From positions 9,412,001 through 9,476,000 of the forward strand of contig NC_083512.1 of NCBI RefSeq assembly GCF_032362555.1: 64,000 bases of DNA, in the 5' to 3' direction. Both the position numbers and the translations under genes were made by a program. Position 1 is the first letter of the stretch. Every line of letters starts with the position of its first letter. The notes beneath the pieces are model-generated. The model had not been told where the DNA came from. It searched no databases and saw only the letters and a list, made by a program, of their open reading frames with translations. Of the stretch, positions 55,197 to 64,000 are shown piece by piece. This DNA is from Amyelois transitella (taxonomy: Eukaryota; Arthropoda; Insecta; Lepidoptera; Pyralidae).

Positions 55197-55472
55197 TCTA
55201 TACTAATATTATAAAACTGAAGAGTTTGTTTGTTTTTTTTTTATGTGCTAATCTCAAGAACTACTGGTTCGATTTGAAAGATTATTTTTGTATTGAATAG
55301 ACCATTTATCGAGGAAGGCTTTAGGCTATATAACGTCTAGATGCAACTATTAAACTATTAGGAGCGAAGAAATAATGGAAAATGTGAAAAAATCGTGGAA
55401 GGAGCATCCTTAAGGGCTTCAATGATGCCCAAAATAACTATTCCACGCGGACGAAGTCGCAGGCACAGCTAG
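55197..55472 (+). mobile_element. Non-autonomous Helitron, complete ends
   Basis: It starts TCTATACTAATATTATAAA directly after an A. It ends with the GC-rich GCGGACGAAGTCGC and then CTAG, with a T directly after. TC..CTAG between A and T is the Helitron rule. The interior contains CTGGTTCGATTTGAAAGA and has no ORF. Confidence 0.65.
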
Positions 55473-56757
55473 TCCATACTAAGTGAACTAATATATTTAA
55501 AATAATAAAAAAAAACCGTCTCTTGCGTCTAAACCATGAAATTTTGCATACAAATATTGTAGAACGGACAGGACATAGCGTAATTGTCATTATAGTTGAT
55601 TGCAGTAGGACAAAAGTTTTCATTACTAAATACATATATACGACAGGACTGGCTATAAAAAGGTACTCAAATAGTTATCCATATGAGACTTCAGGTAATT
55701 ACAGGAATTATATAGTCATACAACTCATTGAACGTATTTTCTATTTGCCTAATCATTGCTTATTGCGAGATAATCGTTTCGACATCAATACAAATGGTCC
55801 CCATGACTTGGACTTCTTAAACTGGTTGAGTAAGGTTTTCGTAACCGGTATTTTTTCTATTTTTCTTATAAAGTGATACTGTATTTGAACATGACTTTTT
55901 ATCTGTTTCAATTATTCATAGAGATTTTTATTTATAAGAAAAATATTCTAATTTTGAAAGCGTGATGTCATCTTCTTAGTAAGTTATTGCGTTATGGGTT
56001 TACTACTCAACTATTTTATATTTCGTAGAACGCACTCAAGAAAATCTGCTTGGAATGTTGACAACACGTGAACGGCGAGAGAAATTAATTAGTATTGATC
56101 GGAAATCTTTTTAAATCACAAAAAATATATCGCAACGGTTTAATGAGCTTTTTCCATAAGAAAAATAAAACTAAAAGTGATATGGTTCGAATAAGGTTAA
56201 CTTAACCAATTATTTCGTTATGGAAGAATACATAGAATTGAATATGCCAACTGCTTTTTTCCCGCGCAAATCGTTATCGTCGTGGGAAATCGACTGTAGA
56301 TGCTTTTGCAGCAGCTGATGCCTTAATTAAAAAAAATGAGATGGCAAAAAATATTGGTCGCAAATATCTTATTAAAAAGTCGATCATATTCATTCACTAA
56401 ATTATATTTGAATTCATTTGAAGTACATTCTTTTGGGTAGGCTAGATAGAAAAGAGCAAGGACAAAGAAGTCCTGGCCGACGTCGAAGTTGATATGGGCG
56501 TGCGAACTCATGGACTGAAAACTGTGATAAACCACATGGAGAAAGAAAAGTCGGAAATTGAACCCCGGGCCCTAAAACATTACTGTGGAAGGTGTAACTG
56601 GGTGAACGCAAAGATGAGAGAGAAATAACTCTAATGGCAAAGGAAAAAATAGTTAGGAAACGAATTCACGTTCACATTTAGGCAACTATTGGTGTAGCCA
56701 TAATCCAATGTGTTACGAGTAGGTTCCCCTACAAACGTTGCAGTGCTCAGATGGGAG
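55473..56757. other. No gene recognised
   Basis: A 117-codon plus-strand frame (55523..55876) has no recognisable domain and background composition. A GC-richer patch at 56450..56620 (GGCCGACGTCGAAGTTG, GGGCGTGCGAACTCATGG) looks repeat-derived but is unassigned. Confidence 0.35.
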
Positions 56758-56850
56758 TCACACACACACACACACATAATCACGCCTTTATCCTTTACGG
56801 CGTAGACAGAGCTTATATCCTTGCAAAGACTGAAAGGCCTCACTCAGCTG
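56758..56850 (-). repeat. TATG-SINE 3' part with (CA)n tail
   Basis: A CA run replaces the CATA run; then AATCACGCCTTTATCC, ACGGCGTAGACAGAGC and TGCAAAGACTGAAAGGCC. Confidence 0.65.
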
Positions 56851-57651
56851 GTTTTCTTTTTCAATGACATATCCTCGTGACCACCAGTCGCATTCTCAAC
56901 TTTGTCCTGAAACCTATGTACTTACGTATTTTAATCTGTTTTTATAGCATTTTCCTCCTACAGAAAACAATAACCATGACGTCACCCCATAAACAGGGGC
57001 GTATCGTTTACAGTTGCTATATGGCCACCCGGGGACCACTTTACCTTTCTTGACAGGGCCTATTTTAGCCAAATTTTGTTTACGACCTGAAACTATAATA
57101 TTTCAACGTGATATTACTTATAAAAAATTAATTTGTGGTTATTTTTACCATAAAATATTTTTGGTGCTTGTACCTACAGGTGAGTGAGAAAAGGTTGAAA
57201 ATCGTTCAGATTTTTATTAAATGTTTCTAGGACACTACTTTTCGCCCGCTTAACTTAAATTCCCGTTTTTCTACTTCGCTTGGCAATTACCAAAAGAAAA
57301 AAGAAGAATATGTAATTTTCTTAAATCTAAACGATATTTTTCGGTAACTTTTTTAAACTGTTTCAAGGCAAAGTATCACATAGCTATATCTTCCACGTGC
57401 TTCTCAGTAAATGAAAAATTCATAAAAACTTTTCCTCGCATTACTTTTGCATTAAACTCGTAACATGGTTCAGAAGAGAGTTGAAAACACTTTCTTTGCC
57501 CTACTTTTGTTTGAAAAAGAAATGCAACAAGTTCTTTGTTTTTTTGTTGGTTAAAAAAACTATCCGCCGTTACTGAGTTAACTGGCTGACAGACCTATAC
57601 CGCTGGGTCTAGAAATTCCTGGTCTAGGAGTACACTGAGAAAGGATATTCC

Positions 57652-57686
57652 AAAATTCCCACAGGAACGGAAATTGTGGGAATTTT
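57652..57686. repeat. Short perfect inverted repeat (12-bp arms)
   Basis: AAAATTCCCACA at 57652..57663 and TGTGGGAATTTT at 57675..57686, with an 11-nt loop. Confidence 0.7.
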
Positions 57687-58148
57687 TTTCTTTTAGTAAA
57701 ATAGTAACCAAGAGTCTGTGTGAACAGGCATTATTTGCGTGAACAACCTTACACCTCAACTTCCTTACAAACGCACTCGAATCTATGATATAAAAGAAAA
57801 TCAACCAAGGAATCTTCATTCTTCAGATGGAAAGTGATTTAATTTACATACTCGTAAATATACCGAAACAAGCTTTTGTCATTCCATTTTCACTGCAGTC
57901 CCATAAACACATTTAAAAATAACCCCGTAGAGTGTCATTACATCCGGTATCTCGAAATAGAGTTACCGCACGTTACGCAATCTTCCGGGACAGTCCTGAT
58001 GATAAAGGTTAGTTCACATCGAGACGCGACGCAAATTTTTTATAGTGAGACTCAAAATTAAACTTTTATTTAATTAAAATTTAATATATATAATAGAGAA
58101 CACTGAATATTTGTCTGACATATTAACACACAGTCTAAAACGCTGTGT

Positions 58149-58246
58149 CAATAGTATCGTTGATTTAGTATATCGTAACATAAGTTTCGAACTTACTTCG
58201 AGGCTTACTCAATCTGTGCTATTTGTTCCACATATATTTATTTAAA
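58149..58246 (+). repeat. tRNA-SINE 3' end
   Basis: TCAATAGTATCGTTGATTTAG, CGTAACATAAGTTTCG, AACTTACTTCGAGGC and TTACTCAATCTGTGC closely match the SINE body. Confidence 0.8.
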
Positions 58247-58359
58247 ATTTGGCATGTAAATTCCTTTTGTAGTTGATTTCCCAAATTTTTTTTCTTGAAT
58301 TTTACGGTTTTTTCTATTGAGCCTGAGCATTTTGTATTGTTCTTTTCCTAATCATTCTC

Positions 58360-58610
58360 GCATCATTGTTCTCATTGCTGAGAGTCGTGATTCCCTAGTT
58401 GCGGGATGATCGTGGGCTGAACAGTTGCTCGCCACTCGTTTCCTTGGCCAACGGTGTAAAATGGTGTCCAAGGTTGTTCATATCTGATCCTTGCACCTGA
58501 TTGGGCTACGTCGTCTTGACCTTTAGCCATCAACCTTTCCACCATTGTATTCCATCCCGTGTTGGTGTGAACTGACCCTAATGTCCTGCGTCCCGGCGGC
58601 CTATTAAATT
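58360..58610 (-). repeat. GC-richer block, probable repeat-derived segment
   Basis: The minus strand contains GTGGAAAGGTTGATGGCT, AAAGGTCAAGACGACG, GGACACCATTTTACACCG and CGAGTGGCGAGCAACTG. The composition and sharp edges suggest the end of a retroelement or another dispersed repeat. No complete domain is readable. Confidence 0.35.
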
Positions 58611-59173
58611 TTTACCCGCTTTTTGATAACGTAAATTTTATGAGTGCACTTTATGCTGAACATGTATTTACACTTATTATAATGAAATTTCAGAAACCGC
58701 TCAGTAGATTTAAAAGTAATTGTAAGTATTTTTAACTAACAATTTTATTTTTATAATGTTTGAAAAGTCTCTTTACAGTAAGGGCATCTTAATATGATTA
58801 TAAGGCAGACTTCGAATCAAACAGCTCAGAAAACGTATTTTTTCATCTTTGTTTTTAATTTGAATTGCTTACATTAAACTGAAATCTGATTTGATGGTTT
58901 TCCCACTACCCCGATTTTTTCACCAAAAATATGGCAACCCTGTCTCGAAGTGAATTCTTTTATCTTCCATAAGCAGCAACTTCCGCACCATAAAAACTTC
59001 GTCCCATCACTTCTCAAATCGCCTAAAGTAATAATGCGACGTAATACTGCCACATTTAACAACATTGTCTACATTTAATTATTTTCCTTCCGAGGAATTT
59101 ACATTTACTACCATACAATTTTATTTTTACTTTTTCCAGGAATATGCTTATTCCTGGAAACTTCTAGCAATTT

Positions 59174-59374
59174 ATACATACACACATACAAATAATCACG
59201 TCTATATCCCTTGCGGGGTAGACAGAGCCAACATTCTTGAAAAGACTGGCAGGCCACGTTCAGCTATTTGGCTTTAAGATAGAATTGAGATTCAAATAGT
59301 GACGGGTTGCTAGCCCATCGCCTAAAAGAAGAATCCCAAATTAATAAGCATACCCCTTAGTTTTTTTATTGCGC
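59174..59374 (-). repeat. TATG-SINE with 15-bp target duplication
   Basis: CTAGCAATTTATACA at 59164..59178 is repeated at 59375..59389. Between them lies the SINE from CACACATACAAATAATCACG to CATACCCCTTAG. A 14-bp non-homologous junction (GTTTTTTTATTGCGC region) sits at its truncated 5' end. Confidence 0.88.
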
Positions 59375-59800
59375 CTAGCAATTTATACAATAGTTATACA
59401 CTCGCAGATAATCATAATGTTATAGTATGGTTCATAAGTATAAGCTACTTTTTAGCAATTAATATTCACGAAATTTAACATAATAGTCTGGATCTACAAG
59501 AAAATTAAATGCAAACAAGGTATTATGTTCACTTTTTAATATTTATTTCATTTCCATAGCTATCGAATAAAGTTTTAAATAAGATATTCATTAATTTTTA
59601 AGGTATACTGAACAATTTATAATTAAGTACATTCTTATTATCAGTAAGTCAAATTTTATCTATCGAAGGATAATTTCGATATTATAAATCACCATAAACA
59701 ATGTCAATACCTAGGCAAAATTATTATTATTTTTTTTTTTTATTAACATATTATATGCAAAATAAATCAACCACCACACCTACAAGTGTATAAGCAAGAT

Positions 59801-59959
59801 AAGGCCACGTTTAATAATGTTATTAGGATTCAAATAGCGACAGGTTGGTAGCCCATCATCGCCTAAAAGAGAAATTCCAATTATCATAACATAACATCCA
59901 TGGAAAAGAGATGTAGTGTTCTCATTCTTTTTCTATTGGTGCCGGGAACCACACGGCAC
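59801..59959 (-). repeat. TATG-SINE, 5' part with internal deletion
   Basis: GGCCACGTTTAATAATG, TTCAAATAGCGACAGG, GCCCATCATCGCC and TTGGTGCCGGGAACCACACGGC are present; the tail is missing. Confidence 0.8.
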
Positions 59960-60114
59960 TAACCTACTTTATTGATATTTTGTCAACCTCCAGTAAGCTT
60001 CTCTCGTAAAATAGTTACCGGGCGCGGTAAAACAGATATAAACATGGTTTGACGCAAACTAGTAAAAATTGCGGATATCCAGTTTATTAAAATTAATAAA
60101 ACTGTAACAATATT

Positions 60115-60175
60115 GGAAAAGTACCAGCATCGGCAAAAATTTTACCAAAATATATGCTGATGCTGGTACTTTTCC
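60115..60175. repeat. Hairpin with 21-bp arms
   Basis: Arms 60115..60135 and 60155..60175 pair with one mismatch (GGAAAAGTACCAGCATC / GATGCTGGTACTTTTCC) around a 19-nt loop. Confidence 0.8.
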
Positions 60176-61054
60176 GATCTTTGATTATGTAAATTTTTTT
60201 AGATCTTTTACTGAAAAATCATGTTATCTGTAAAAATTAATAGGTCATAAGCAGTAACAGTTTGCCCGTACAATTAAATATTTATTGGTTCATTTCATTC
60301 ACTTTAAAGTCACTTTTACGATGCAAGAATAGCCGTTATCTCACTAATTGCGGATGACTCTATTTTCAATCGACATTCAAAATGAAAGTTCTCAATTTAA
60401 CTGATGTTGGTTTTTTATTTCAATATTAGGAACAGGAACTCAAAAAATTAATAACCAAGTAACCTATACTTATTTAATATCGTAGACTTCACCTGCATTA
60501 TAAAATTTTCACTAAACTTAATTTCTATTTCATTTTCAAAGTATACATTAGACTCATATGACACATAAATATCTACCTCTAATTACTCTTTTAATTAGTT
60601 TTTGATTGATTAATTACAATGAAAATTATTTTCTGTTTTTTTGCTATAAATCCTAATATAAGCCATTATGATGCATAATCTCTCATACTAAATAAGAAAA
60701 AAAAGAAAATGATAATGTTTTTAGTCTGATTATTTATTACTATACTGATTGTTATATAAATATTTCTCCTAAGGCTGTAATTATGTGATTTATTTATTTA
60801 TCACGTAGATCCCAAAGCAACTGAGTTCAGTTTTCTGAATTCTGCATTAGAGATTTATGAACAATACGTGGTCTTAGAAAGAGAAAATTCTCATGTAAAA
60901 TGTCGCGTATTGTGTATGCATACTTCCCTGTGATGAATACGAATGAAGAACCTCTTATAATTTCACTTGACATTTTAATGCATATTTTTCTTATCGTATA
61001 AATAGAGGATGATTTTTTTTTTTATTATTGAAAAGTTGTCAAACAAAAACAATC
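60176..61054. other. No gene recognised
   Basis: AT-rich sequence with no ORF above 60 codons and no recognisable repeat. Confidence 0.45.
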
Positions 61055-61120
61055 CATCATTAAGCTAACCTTCTCAAGACTGTTGGCTCTGTGTACCCTG
61101 TCAACGATAAAGAAGTGATA
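61055..61120 (+). repeat. TATG-SINE 3' end, diverged
   Basis: CATCATTAAGCTAACC, TCTCAAGACTGTTGGCTCTG and GATAAAGAAGTGATA follow the SINE 3' order. Confidence 0.6.
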
Positions 61121-61489
61121 CTTAATTATATATTTATGTGTAAAACATAGAATTGTTTTGCTAAATAAACAATTATTTGATGTAACCACGTATTCTAGTT
61201 GAAAAAAATTATCTAATTATTGTATATAACTCCCCTTTCTTATTAGCAACGATAGCTTTATCAGAAGTTTAATTTCTAACAGTGCCACTACTTTTTAATA
61301 ACTTCATTTGCTCACCTAAATTGGAACTTCTAGACATTCTGTTATCAGCAGTTACTAAAACATGCCACAACATGCTTACGTAGTTTACGTGTTTGTTTGT
61401 GTATTTACTTAGTTTTGAGTGAAAATTATCTTAAATTGAAACTAAATGTTTGGAAAAAATAAAAATGATATCCAAAGATACTTAAAATG

Positions 61490-61545
61490 ATACTTCTTTC
61501 CCGAAGGGGTAGTCTTTCACTTCATCCACATTAATAGCTCTCTCG
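61490..61545 (-). repeat. RTE-like LINE 3' fragment with deletion
   Basis: TACTTCTTTCCCGAAGGGG, TAGTCTTTCACTTCATCC and ACATTAATAGCTCTC match the reverse LINE end with about 45 bp missing. Confidence 0.6.
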
Positions 61546-62273
61546 TTTTCATTTCGACATTGCGTGAGAATGCAACCATACAAATATTGAAAATACTGAA
61601 GTCTACCTGTCTGTCACGTTTTCTTTTATGGCTTAACTCTTTTATTACTTTTATAAAAAAAATATTTTAAAAGTTATTAAAACGGGGTTTAAAATCAGTA
61701 TTACATTTTTATGAGCGAAGTTGCGGGCAACAGATAGTTGACGTGGTAAATGAAAATAAAACTTGTATGTAACATTTTATAGATGTACCAATGAACTAGC
61801 TTTAGCCTAGCTATTTTCCCGCTTACAAGAATCACTAACCAACTAAGAACACTCAAAGAGGGATAGACATGCTGCTTCTGACCACTATTATTAATATAAT
61901 ACCGTACCTAGAACCCCTATAATAGGAACTCAAAGGTTCCATCTTCAAGCAATGCCTAACTTCATTAGCCCATGAACACGGTTGTCAGGTACTTCGGCAT
62001 GCGTAATTCAAAGTATCCTTTGTTCTGAAGTAATGATAGGTCTTATTAAATTTGGTATAAATTTTACATCGGCCATAGGTCCATATATGTAAGATCTCAA
62101 TTTTCTCGGGATATTGTAGGAATCACATTAAAAACAATCATGTTCGAGTGTGCACGGTTAACGTCATAATTTTTATTATCGGAAAATTGGGCGATAAAAC
62201 TATAATCTTTGCCAGATTCATATTGATTTGTTTGTTATTAATTAAAATTATATGAATATAATATGCAAAAGGT

Positions 62274-62823
62274 ATGCTCTATTCGGTCTTATTTAATCCG
62301 TTTTCTCCATCTTATTTAAAGGAGCGCTTAAATTTTTATAGCGATGCCCAAGGCGCCACCCGCAGTCTGCGTAGCACGGTTACCCTACGACTAAGACTAC
62401 CGACATCCAATACCAATTTTTACTCCCACTCTTTTACTGTACAAGCTGTCCGTCTATGGAATGCTCTCCCTGTAGATATCAGGAAAGCCCAGACTATTAA
62501 TAGTTTCAAAAATCTCGTTAGGTCTCATTATCTTTCTACTCTATCCTAAGTATATGTTATTATTATGTATTTATCTGTATTTATGCGTATTTGTATGTAT
62601 TTATATGTATTATATATAGATATATATTTTATTATGTTCAAACATTTATTTATCTTGCTCTGCGCCAACGCCAATCTCCTGTTGGATTTCCTTCCACCCA
62701 AAGGTTGACTGGAAGAGATTGCTTTAGCGATAAGTCCGCCTTTGTACCATCTACATCTACTTTGTGTTGTTTTGTATGTTTTACTCTTATGGTGCAATAA
62801 AGAGTCTATTATCTATCTATCTA
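62274..62823 (+). pseudogene. CR1/L2-like LINE, C-terminus and 3' end
   Basis: The 91-codon frame 62274..62549 has the usual end of this LINE group: PSYLKERLNF, TRSLRSTVTLRLRLPTSNTN, FYSHSFTVQAVRLWNALPVDIR and SFKNLVRSHYLS. Behind the stop come the family's 3' elements: GGTTGACTGGAAGAGATTGC, GATAAGTCCGCCTTTGTA and a AATAAAG near 62798. The copy ends in (ATCT)n at 62811..62827. RT core and endonuclease are absent, so it is a 5'-truncated insertion. The frame is open, suggesting modest age. Related 3' tails occur at 28573 and 30142. The exact clade is uncertain. Confidence 0.7.
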
Positions 62824-62829
62824 TCTAAG

Positions 62830-63530
62830 GTTTCATTTTTTTCTTAATCTTTACGAGTCATGTAGCAACCAAGAGTGACAGACATTATACACTTTACTAA
62901 AACCAAATAACCCATAAACAATTTGCATCAATTGGCAAATATTTCATAGTTTTTTAAAGATTTAAAACTTATACTTTTGCCGCCAATAACAGCAACAGCT
63001 TAAGTAGACGTTCATGAGACCAAAAGGAACAAACACTCAGCTTCCGCTGTTGGGTGCAGTCTTGTTATCGGAAAACTTAACAAGGCCCTTCCTCGTCTTC
63101 GAGGACCAATTATTTTTGTTTAAAGACAGATTCATTTTTTCTTAATGGGAACACATTTTATTATAACATCAATTATATAAAGATCTGTATGTTTGTTTGT
63201 AACGAATAAACTCATGGTGCACGCGTTACAACACAATAAACCTTAGTTTATTTAGTCATTTGAAGTTTGGTTAACTTAACATACAAGGTGTGAAGTTAAA
63301 AATAAATATTATACTTTAAGCTGAAGCTGTCTTATACTGCGAGTCTCGGGCTGGCCGCATTATTTACCATCAATTCCTGTACAGCCTGCCTATAATGTGG
63401 GGCCCCTGGAATTACTACTAGACCGATTTCAACGAAATTTGCTCAGATATAGAACCTTCAAGAGCAATGCCCGCGCCATAACCGGTTTTTTATCAATTCT
63501 ATACGATCAAGAAAGCCTGTAACCGTAAGC
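62830..63530. other. No gene recognised
   Basis: A stretch near 63340..63480 (GCGAGTCTCGGGCTGGCCG, GATTTCAACGAAATTTGC) looks like a decayed Helitron-type repeat. ATCTGTATGTTTGTTTGTAACG at 63183 is another repeat phrase that also occurs reversed near 18731. Confidence 0.35.
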
Positions 63531-63539
63531 CACAAGTAT

Positions 63540-63705
63540 TTTTAGATCCTTACATACTTTTTTCGCTTTATTCACATTCATAACTCTCTTCACAATAGTT
63601 GATAAATCATATGCCTAAATAAATAACCCAACAAATCAATTCAAGTTGAAAAAGTTTACATATGTACATGTATACATATGTAAATCACGCCTCTTTCCCT
63701 TTCCT
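63540..63705 (-). repeat. RTE-like LINE 3' remnants, split
   Basis: CTTTATTCACATTCATAACTC at 63568 and ACATATGTAAATCACGCC, TCTTTCCC at 63675 are two pieces of the reversed LINE end, about 80 bp apart. A CT-rich run follows to 63757. Confidence 0.6.
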
Positions 63706-64000
63706 CTTTCTCTTTTTCTCTTTTTTTTCTCATTCTATTTCTTCTTTCTTTATTGGAAAAAGTTTAAACAAAAGTAAAGTTACCATAACAAACCAAGTTA
63801 AACCTGACTCTTTGTCAATAGAAATATGTCGATGCAAAGTGATGTTGAAATTGTACGGGTTATTCAATTTTCCTTGGATGCATGGGAATGGAAAGTATTG
63901 GAAAATCGGGTTTTTCTACCAATGCCACTGAAAGGCTTCCACGGTTCCGGGAATCTTAGTTTTGTGTTGTGAACTTAAGAAGCAAACCTTTGGTATAAAT

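Noticed and set aside
55523..55876. 117-codon frame
   Set aside because: Background composition, no motif, no transcription signals.
1904..63700. CRISPR-like array of regularly recurring repeats
   Set aside because: The recurring units are dispersed retroposons in both orientations at irregular distances in a eukaryotic genome.

Overview
The window is lepidopteran (moth or butterfly) nuclear DNA. The decisive evidence is a divergent pair of chorion (eggshell) genes at the left end: class A on the minus strand (1277..2330) and class B on the plus strand (3324..4168). Each has a 17-codon signal-peptide exon, a phase-0 intron, and a main exon with the conserved central domain between Gly-rich arms. 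The repeats agree with this placement: TATG-tailed short retroposons, tRNA-derived SINEs, non-autonomous Helitrons, mariner and several LINE clades, on an AT-rich background without operons.

Layout. 0-4.2 kb holds the chorion pair. Its shared 5' region is about 1 kb between start codons and contains a LINE remnant; the class A intron holds a SINE. 4.2-9.2 kb is gene-free DNA with scattered repeats and perfect hairpins. 9.2-12.45 kb is a nearly full RTE-like non-LTR retrotransposon with endonuclease and reverse transcriptase, broken by one frameshift. 12.5-25 kb is repeat-rich. It includes a possible non-coding first exon (20.66-21.12 kb) and a SINE flanked by two nearly identical 125-bp direct copies (23.27-23.81 kb). 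25.3-26.9 kb is a mariner with an intact D,D34D transposase and a poly(A)-tailed tRNA-SINE inserted near its right end. 27.7-28.5 kb holds an inverted-repeat element with a broken THAP finger, followed by two abutting palindromes. 29-64 kb is mostly SINE and LINE debris, with a jockey-like LINE 3' end (54.4-55.1 kb), a Helitron (55.2-55.5 kb), a second LINE C-terminus (62.3-62.8 kb), a local tandem repeat (49.6-49.9 kb) and a weak candidate small gene (48.5-49.3 kb).

Repeat labels used below. TATG-SINE: about 265 bp, starts GTGCCGTGTGG and ends in (TATG)n; its last ~35 bp resemble the 3' end of the RTE-like LINE. tRNA-SINE: tRNA head with A and B boxes and a body ending near a run of CGAACTTACTTCGAGG. 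Rep-A: dispersed repeat with a GTTTTTACACGAA / GACTCCCGTC block and a CCTCACGATG block. Rep-B: dispersed repeat with an ATCGGTTCA-cgaaacgcg core.

How parts work together: the two chorion proteins belong to partner families co-deposited in the follicle-cell eggshell. The RTE-like LINE is the likely source of enzyme for the TATG-SINEs. Apart from the chorion pair and transposon ORFs, no confident protein gene was found. Alignments were done by eye, so repeat boundaries are accurate to roughly 5-20 bp.
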